The notes beneath the pieces were generated by a model that saw only the letters and a program-made list of their open reading frames with translations, had not been told where the DNA came from and made no database searches. From JAUPTX01 sp964550665 (GTDB lineage: Bacteria; Patescibacteriota; Minisyncoccia; Phycocordibacterales; CSBR16-119), in the NCBI GenBank assembly GCA_964550665.1, contig CAZJZW010000026.1, forward strand, positions 1 through 8,223: a stretch of DNA of 8,223 nt. Direction: 5' to 3'. Position 1 is the stretch's first letter; each line of letters opens with the position of its first letter. This document shows, piece after piece, positions 3,990-8,223 of this stretch. The translations under genes and the position numbers were made by a program.

Positions 3990-6062
3990 CTAGATATCAA
4001 TCTCCGCAACCTTCGCATTTGTTTGGATGAATGATTTTCGTGGAGGAACTTCAGAGCCCATAAGCATATCAAACGTCTTATCAGCTTCGATTGCATCATC
4101 GATTTTTACTTGAAGTAAGATTCTGTTTTGTGGATCCATCGTTGTTTCTTTAAGTTCATCTGGGTTCATTTCTCCGAGACCTTTATAACGTTGGACAGAA
4201 AATTTTGGCTTTCCTGCTCCGCCTTTCGACGAGTTAGATTTAACCTCTTCGACAGCTTCCCCTCCAACTGTTTCTACTTCGTCTGCTTCACCTTCGTTTT
4301 TTAATTCATCTTCTGAGATACCTTCTTTTTTCAAAAACGTATTTTTATCGTCATCTGAATACATGTAAAGTTTTTCTTTACCTTTTGTAATTTTATATAG
4401 CGGTGGTTGAGCGATATACAAATAACCTGCTTCAATAACTGGTTTGAAATATCTATAGAAAAGCGTCAAAAGAAGTGTTCGAATGTGAGCACCATCGACG
4501 TCAGCATCTGTGGCGATGATTATTTTATGATATCGAATATCGTCAATATTAAATGTATCTCCGATAGATGTACCAATAGCGATCACGAGGGATTTGACTT
4601 CATTTGAAGCCAACATCTTATCGAGTCTTGCTCGTTCCACATTTAAGATCTTACCTTTTAGCGGAAGCACAGCTTGAGTTCTTCTGTCTCGCCCCATTTT
4701 CGTAGAACCTCCCGCAGAGTCTCCCTCTACAATAAAGAGTTCAGATTCTTCGGCAGACTTTGACTGACAGTCAGCCAGTTTCCCTGGAAGTGTCATACCT
4801 TCGAGGGCGCCTTTTCGAAGCACAGAGTCTTTAGCAGCTTTTGCAGCTTTTCGAGCCTTAAGAGCTAATACAGCTTTGTTGATAATAGCTCTTGCTTCAT
4901 CTGGGTTCTCTTCTAGGAAATTTGAGAAAGCATCAGAGAAAATAGACTCAACAGCACCTCTGGCTTCTGGACTTCCAAGTTTGTCTTTTGTCTGACCTTC
5001 AAACTGAATTTCAGGCATCTTCACGGAGATAACAGCAGTCAAACCTTCGAGTACGTCATCCCCGGTAAATCCTCCTTCTTTCTCGTTTAGTATGTTGTTC
5101 TTTTTATTGTAGTTGTTAATAAGACGTGTAAGAGCCGTTTTAAATCCAGTCACGTGCATACCTCCGCCTGGCGTATAGATATTGTTCGCAAAAGGAACAA
5201 TACGAGAAGAAATATCATCGACGTATTGCATCGCGATTTCAACAGAGATATCATCAACTTCTTTTTCTACATAGAAAATTTTTCGGTGAACAGGTTTTAA
5301 ATCTTCGTTGTAGTGAGCAACCATAGAAATAATACCTCCTTCGAAATAAAACGTCATCGACGGTATTTCAAGACCAATATCTTTTATGTAATACGCACCG
5401 TCTTCATCGATCTTTCCAGTATAATCCCGTGCATCGTTTACCGTAATACGAAGATTCTTCACAAGATAAGCTTGTTCTCGGTAGTGCCCCAAGATTCTTT
5501 TCCAATCAAAACTTACTTCTTTAAAGATTTCGATGTCTGGCTCAAAAGTTACGATCGTTCCATTTAATTTTGATGGTCCGATTTTTTTTACTTTTCCTTG
5601 AGGCTTTCCGATTTTATATTCTTGAATATGAACTCCACCATCTCGGTGAACTAAGACTTTTGTATTTTTAGAAAGTGCGTTCACGACAGATGCACCCACA
5701 CCGTGAAGTCCTCCAGAAACTTTATATCCTTTGTCTTTACCTCCGAACTTTCCTCCGGCGTGAAGAACTGTCATGATCGTTTCAAGAGCAGAAACTTTTG
5801 TTTGTTTATGAATATCGACAGGAATACCTCGACCGTTGTCAGCTACTCGAACTCGATCTCCTGGTAAAAGAGTGATCTCAATATGGTCTGCGTGTCCAGC
5901 CATCGCTTCGTCACGAGAGTTGTCGAAAATTTCTTTTATAAGATGGTGAAGACCATCCGGACCAGTAGATCCGATATACATTCCTGGTCGTTTTCTAACA
6001 GGTTCTAGCCCCTCGAGAACTGAGATATCATCCGCACTATAGTTACTAGTATCTTTTGCCAT
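3990..6062 (-). CDS. gyrB: DNA gyrase subunit B
   Basis: GyrB provides the ATPase and part of the DNA-cleavage apparatus of gyrase, which introduces negative supercoils together with GyrA. The protein is 690 residues. The GHKL ATPase domain shows K-E-I-F-D-N-S-R-D-E-A (43-53), with E44 as the likely catalytic base and N48 as a metal ligand, then D-N-G-R-G-I-P (75-81) and G-G-L-H-G-V-G-A-S-V-V-N-A-L (117-130). The transducer domain follows. The TOPRIM domain has E-G-D-S-A-G-G-S (446-453), P-L-K-G-K-I-L-N-V-E (467-476) and the D-A-D-V-D metal triad (D519, D521, D523). The C-terminal Q-R-Y-K-G-L-G-E-M-N-P (624-634) is intact. An acidic, then Ser/Gly/Lys-rich segment at about 571-619 lengthens it slightly over compact 630-650-residue GyrBs. 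ParE is the alternative; overall motif form favours GyrB but GyrA is not in view. Confidence 0.93.
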   Translation of the reverse strand: MAKDTSNYSADDISVLEGLEPVRKRPGMYIGSTGPDGLHHLIKEIFDNSRDEAMAGHADHIEITLLPGDRVRVADNGRGIPVDIHKQTKVSALETIMTVLHAGGKFGGKDKGYKVSGGLHGVGASVVNALSKNTKVLVHRDGGVHIQEYKIGKPQGKVKKIGPSKLNGTIVTFEPDIEIFKEVSFDWKRILGHYREQAYLVKNLRITVNDARDYTGKIDEDGAYYIKDIGLEIPSMTFYFEGGIISMVAHYNEDLKPVHRKIFYVEKEVDDISVEIAMQYVDDISSRIVPFANNIYTPGGGMHVTGFKTALTRLINNYNKKNNILNEKEGGFTGDDVLEGLTAVISVKMPEIQFEGQTKDKLGSPEARGAVESIFSDAFSNFLEENPDEARAIINKAVLALKARKAAKAAKDSVLRKGALEGMTLPGKLADCQSKSAEESELFIVEGDSAGGSTKMGRDRRTQAVLPLKGKILNVERARLDKMLASNEVKSLVIAIGTSIGDTFNIDDIRYHKIIIATDADVDGAHIRTLLLTLFYRYFKPVIEAGYLYIAQPPLYKITKGKEKLYMYSDDDKNTFLKKEGISEDELKNEGEADEVETVGGEAVEEVKSNSSKGGAGKPKFSVQRYKGLGEMNPDELKETTMDPQNRILLQVKIDDAIEADKTFDMLMGSEVPPRKSFIQTNAKVAEIDI

Positions 6063-6095
6063 AATTTATGAGTTTATTGATTATTTAACCTGTTT

Positions 6096-6104
6096 ATTAT
6101 AGCA
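6096..6104 (-). promoter_or_regulatory. Extended -10 promoter of gyrB
   Basis: Leftward, TGC-TATAAT (6104-6096) is a perfect extended -10 element, with no good -35 but a T-rich stretch at the right distance. The predicted leader is about 27 bases, and it contains no strong Shine-Dalgarno site near the ATG at 6062. Confidence 0.6.
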
Positions 6105-6167
6105 AATTTTGACCCAAAAAACAATGATTTATAAAGATAAATTGTGGGAAAAGGTATATGAAAATAG

Positions 6168-6195
6168 TTGACAAATTACGAAATATAAGTATAAT
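6168..6195 (+). promoter_or_regulatory. Consensus sigma-70 promoter of the secreted orphan gene
   Basis: TTGACA (6168-6173) and TATAAT (6190-6195) both match the sigma-70 consensus exactly, with a 16-base spacer. The expected transcription start is about 6202, some 20 bases before the ATG at 6223. It is the strongest-looking promoter in the window. Confidence 0.8.
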
Positions 6196-6199
6196 TACA

Positions 6200-6226
6200 A
6201 TGAACCAAACCATTCTAGAAACATGA
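6200..6226 (+). CDS. Possible 8-codon leader ORF overlapping the next gene (ATGA)
   Basis: ATG at 6200 opens an eight-codon frame (MNQTILET) whose TGA stop overlaps the ATG of the next gene as ATGA. It lies right at the predicted transcription start, so it would be translated only if transcription begins at or before 6200. It may be chance. If real, it could couple translation to the secreted protein, which has no Shine-Dalgarno site of its own. Confidence 0.2.
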   Translation: MNQTILET

Positions 6227-6741
6227 AAGCTCTTCGTAACATTTCCATTCTTTTATTGGTCTTTTTGACCATTTCTACGCAGGCACAAGATGAAGTTGTT
6301 GGTAAGTTTCTACAAGAAATTGTTTGGAACTTGAGCCCAAATTCAAAAGATGAGATAAACCTTCTTAAACCAACAGATGACCCAACACAGGATGTTGGGG
6401 CATGGCAAAAACCAGAGGTTGATTCTCTCGATTTGTATATCATAAGGCCGATTGATCTTGGCTTTGGTCGAGGTTACGCTTACAACGACTTCATCAGAAA
6501 AGTTCTTGATCTGAAGTTCAGCACCTGTCCAAGGTGGGTTCCAATACAGTCCTATTTGACCATCAAAGACAGAGACGAGGCGTTGTGGTTTTGTATGACA
6601 CCAATTACCACGAAAAATGGTTCTGGTGTGTACTGTGTCGGACCAAAGAAGAAGCGATCTGGTTCAGTAGTGAGGAACCATGATCTGTTCCTCAGATCTC
6701 ACAACGAAGACCCTACTATACCTTGGGTTTTTACGAAGTGA
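6223..6741 (+). CDS. Secreted protein of unknown function
   Basis: I do not recognise this 172-residue protein. It starts with a clear Sec signal peptide: K2 and R5, a hydrophobic core at about 8-18 and a likely cleavage after T-Q-A (21). The mature part of about 150 residues is soluble in character. It carries aromatic and Pro-rich stretches such as R-P-I-D-L-G-F-G-R-G-Y (75-85), three cysteines (C102, C124, C138) and a basic K-K-K-R patch at 142-145. No membrane segment follows the signal, and no lipobox cysteine is present, so it is exported rather than lipid-anchored. Base composition is richer in G and C than neighbouring genes (28 of 60 in 6361-6420), and the signal ending T-Q-A-Q looks like those of Bacteroidota; either might reflect transfer, but this is weak. 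The gene has its own consensus promoter and terminator, so it is an independent unit. It converges on the surface-protein gene. Confidence 0.8.
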   Translation: MKALRNISILLLVFLTISTQAQDEVVGKFLQEIVWNLSPNSKDEINLLKPTDDPTQDVGAWQKPEVDSLDLYIIRPIDLGFGRGYAYNDFIRKVLDLKFSTCPRWVPIQSYLTIKDRDEALWFCMTPITTKNGSGVYCVGPKKKRSGSVVRNHDLFLRSHNEDPTIPWVFTK

Positions 6742-6759
6742 GAAGTCGACAATAAGATC

Positions 6760-6790
6760 AAAATGGCGCGCCCCACGGGCGCGCCATTTT
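6760..6790. terminator. GC-rich bidirectional terminator
   Basis: A perfect 14-bp inverted repeat (6760-6773 with 6777-6790, core GGCGCGCC) has a CAC loop. A-runs on one side and T-runs on the other make it work on both strands. It lies between the convergent secreted-protein and surface-protein genes and reaches the first base of the latter's stop codon. Confidence 0.92.
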
Positions 6791-8223
6791 TATACCTTAA
6801 TAATTTTATTTATATACCCCTTGTTTGCAGTGAATGGTTCTGACTGATAGATATCTTCGTATGTTTCTTCGCCTGTTTTTTTGCGAAGTCTTACAAAATA
6901 ATCCCCCTTCGGTACCAACAGATAATACTTACCTGTCTTACCAATCACACTATGGGCAACCTCTCTTCCAAGCTCTGCTGAAAACACAGAAATGATTCCA
7001 AAAGAAAGTGGGTATCCTGTTCCCTTTTCATTCACAAAGCCAAAGGCTCGTGGCTTAACACCAAATAGAGCAAGGGTAAGTATAAGAACATATAGAGCAA
7101 GGATAATAATATTAAACGTTGTCGGTTCGACAAAGCCAAGAATAATAGAAGATATAAATCCAGCGATAAAAAGTATTTTACTAATTCGGGCTAAGAATAG
7201 TTCTGTTTTGGAATAGAACTTCATGAGTTTTTTGTTCTTGGCTTTTTCAAATTCATTCCAATTGAAGTTGATCGCATCCATTGGAATATTTTTATTAATG
7301 ATTTCATCTTCTTTTGCAATATCTATGCCTCCACCGAAGTAAAGATTGTCGTAAAGTTCATCTTCTGTTTTACCAGCAAGTTTAACTGATGGGAAGATAT
7401 AATTTGTTTTATTAGCAAAAAGAGAATACTGCCCTGGCTCTACTTGAAAACCATATCGTCCATCAAGATCTGTGATCGATGTTGCAATTTCTTTTCCGGA
7501 ATTATTTTTTAGCATCACATACACTGGATCAAGAGGTTGCTTGGTAATCGAATCATACACAGTTCCCCATGGACGTTTTCTTCTTTTGAAACCAAGAAGT
7601 GTTGGGATGATATTCCAAATACGGATAGGGATGGAGATGAGTCTGGCGATGTTTCCAGGTGATATAAGTTGCGAAAGGAGAGGAACAAGCAAGCCAATAA
7701 TAGATATCGTTTTAGGAATTTGTGGATTGTCTTTAATAAATCCAGTTACCCCAGTTATTATCGGAGGCAAGTTCCCTCCAGGAGGATCTTCTCCGCCTGG
7801 TGGATCTGTATGAGTACAAGAGCCATCGTCAGTAGTCGCATCTTCATTGTAATTGATGGCAGAAACATCAGTACAACCATGTACAACAGGAACAAGATAG
7901 TCGCAAGGAACACTGTTTACGGTAGCGAGTGGATTGTAGTTTAACGCTCCTGGATCCATACAGCCGTTTATTTCATCTGGGTCAGGAGGGTCTATTGGTG
8001 GTCCGTACTGACACAGACCGTTACTGTACTGTGCGAGTGGATTATAGTTTACAGCCAGAGAGTCCATACATCCAAAGATTCCATACAGACATGAACCGTT
8101 GTCGACAGTAGCAATAGGGTTGTAGTTTCCAGCTATTGGATCAGTACACCCGGTGATTGCCCCAGGAGTGTAAATACATGAATTGTCGTCTTGAGTTGCA
8201 GATGAATTGTAGTTATCTGCGTC
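6790..8223 (-). CDS. Large surface protein with Cys-bounded repeats and carboxypeptidase-regulatory-like domains (N-terminus outside window)
   Basis: The frame is open to the window edge: the last 477 residues are visible, and the ATG at 8067 is an internal methionine inside a repeat. In order (numbering from the edge): five 23-residue repeats at 1-138 (first one partial), each close to GCxDPxAxNYNPxATxDxGSCxY; a P-P-G-G linker (141-150); a hydrophobic segment (172-187); a beta domain at 216-282 with W-G-T-V-Y-D-S and D-L-D-G-R-Y-G-F, typical of carboxypeptidase-regulatory-like folds; two adjacent hydrophobic helices (349-364, 370-388); and a second such beta domain (391-477) with G-K-T-G-K-Y-Y-L-L-V-P-K-G-D-Y. 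In these folds the turn before the hydrophobic strand is D-x-x-G-x-Y. The protein is most likely membrane-anchored with repeats outside the cell. Its role, such as adhesion, is inference. It ends at the shared bidirectional terminator. Confidence 0.85.
   Translation of the reverse strand, partial: DADNYNSSATQDDNSCIYTPGAITGCTDPIAGNYNPIATVDNGSCLYGIFGCMDSLAVNYNPLAQYSNGLCQYGPPIDPPDPDEINGCMDPGALNYNPLATVNSVPCDYLVPVVHGCTDVSAINYNEDATTDDGSCTHTDPPGGEDPPGGNLPPIITGVTGFIKDNPQIPKTISIIGLLVPLLSQLISPGNIARLISIPIRIWNIIPTLLGFKRRKRPWGTVYDSITKQPLDPVYVMLKNNSGKEIATSITDLDGRYGFQVEPGQYSLFANKTNYIFPSVKLAGKTEDELYDNLYFGGGIDIAKEDEIINKNIPMDAINFNWNEFEKAKNKKLMKFYSKTELFLARISKILFIAGFISSIILGFVEPTTFNIIILALYVLILTLALFGVKPRAFGFVNEKGTGYPLSFGIISVFSAELGREVAHSVIGKTGKYYLLVPKGDYFVRLRKKTGEETYEDIYQSEPFTANKGYINKIIKV
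7810..8223 (-). repeat. Five 23-residue protein repeats, GCxDPxAxNYNPxA type
   Basis: Repeat units, in reading order, lie at 8223-8170 (partial), 8151-8083, 8073-8005, 7965-7897 and 7878-7810. Each begins with Gly-Cys and ends with a second Cys 20 residues on, around a conserved N-Y-N core, with an Asp/Asn-rich tail. Spacers between units vary from 3 to 13 residues and are Pro-rich in one case. The units differ enough in DNA to be old rather than freshly duplicated. Paired cysteines suggest a disulfide per unit; the Asp/Asn content suggests, but does not prove, metal binding. The array continues beyond the window edge. Confidence 0.85.

Noticed and set aside
6115..6150. Imperfect inverted repeat (CCCAAAAAACAAT ... 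ATTGTGGG) in the gyrB upstream region as an operator
   Set aside because: Only short broken segments pair and the arms differ in length; in such AT-rich DNA this is expected by chance.
6760..6790. GC-rich palindrome as a recombination or attachment site
   Set aside because: The A/T flanks, short loop and position between convergent genes are fully explained by a bidirectional terminator; no second copy is in the window.
7472..7813. 113-codon rightward open frame opposite the surface protein
   Set aside because: It lies wholly antisense to a coding region with clear domain motifs; the Pro/Gly-rich end is just the complement of the P-P-G-G linker.
6790..8067. Taking ATG at 8067 as the true start of the surface protein
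   Set aside because: The frame continues upstream without a stop through two more copies of the same repeat, and the ATG falls inside a repeat unit (Gly-Cys-Met), so the gene extends beyond the window.
7810..8223. CRISPR array
   Set aside because: Repeats are divergent at DNA level, in frame, and encode a conserved protein motif; there are no identical direct repeats with unique spacers.
1..8223. A defence, toxin-antitoxin or mobile-element system
   Set aside because: No nuclease, transposase, integrase, reverse transcriptase or known toxin motif appears in any supported gene; the two-gene small operon has no recognisable toxin fold.

Overview
This window looks like a chromosomal segment of an AT-rich bacterium. 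My best guess is Candidate Phyla Radiation / Patescibacteria, probably Parcubacteria-like. The reasons are a threonyl-tRNA synthetase without a TGS domain, a bL32 with an 'MVVRMRH'-type start and a lost zinc ribbon, the cluster rpmF-nusB-rnc, very short spacing, few clear Shine-Dalgarno sites, and small helical orphan proteins beside housekeeping genes. This assignment is inferred from protein character; I had no search tool. The standard genetic code fits.

Layout: 1-1563 is a leftward information-processing block: bL32 (rpmF), a NusB protein carrying a C-terminal NUDIX domain, and the N-terminal part of RNase III (rnc, cut by the window edge). A short intergenic region (1564-1657) separates it from the divergent, rightward thrS (1658-3400), which ends at a clear intrinsic terminator. 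Two small one-operon genes of unknown function (3477-3957) follow and converge on the leftward gyrB (3990-6062), with a 14-bp bidirectional terminator between them. A 160-bp divergent region carries an extended -10 promoter for gyrB and a near-consensus promoter for a secreted orphan protein (6223-6741). A second 14-bp bidirectional terminator separates that gene from the end of a large leftward surface protein (6790-8223, open at the window edge). That protein has five Cys-bounded 23-residue repeats, a Pro/Gly linker, three hydrophobic segments and two carboxypeptidase-regulatory-like beta domains.

How the genes fit together: the left part serves RNA and protein synthesis (ribosomal protein, antitermination factor, RNA processing, tRNA charging), and gyrB serves DNA topology. 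The right third looks like envelope or cell-surface function and is accessory in character. The most interesting points are the NusB-NUDIX fusion with one altered Nudix-box glutamate, a long hairpin just upstream of rnc that could be an RNase III autoregulation site, promoters placed so that rpmF, thrS and the 96-aa gene would be leaderless, and the repeat-bearing surface protein. I found no tRNA, rRNA, CRISPR array, insertion sequence or defence system.
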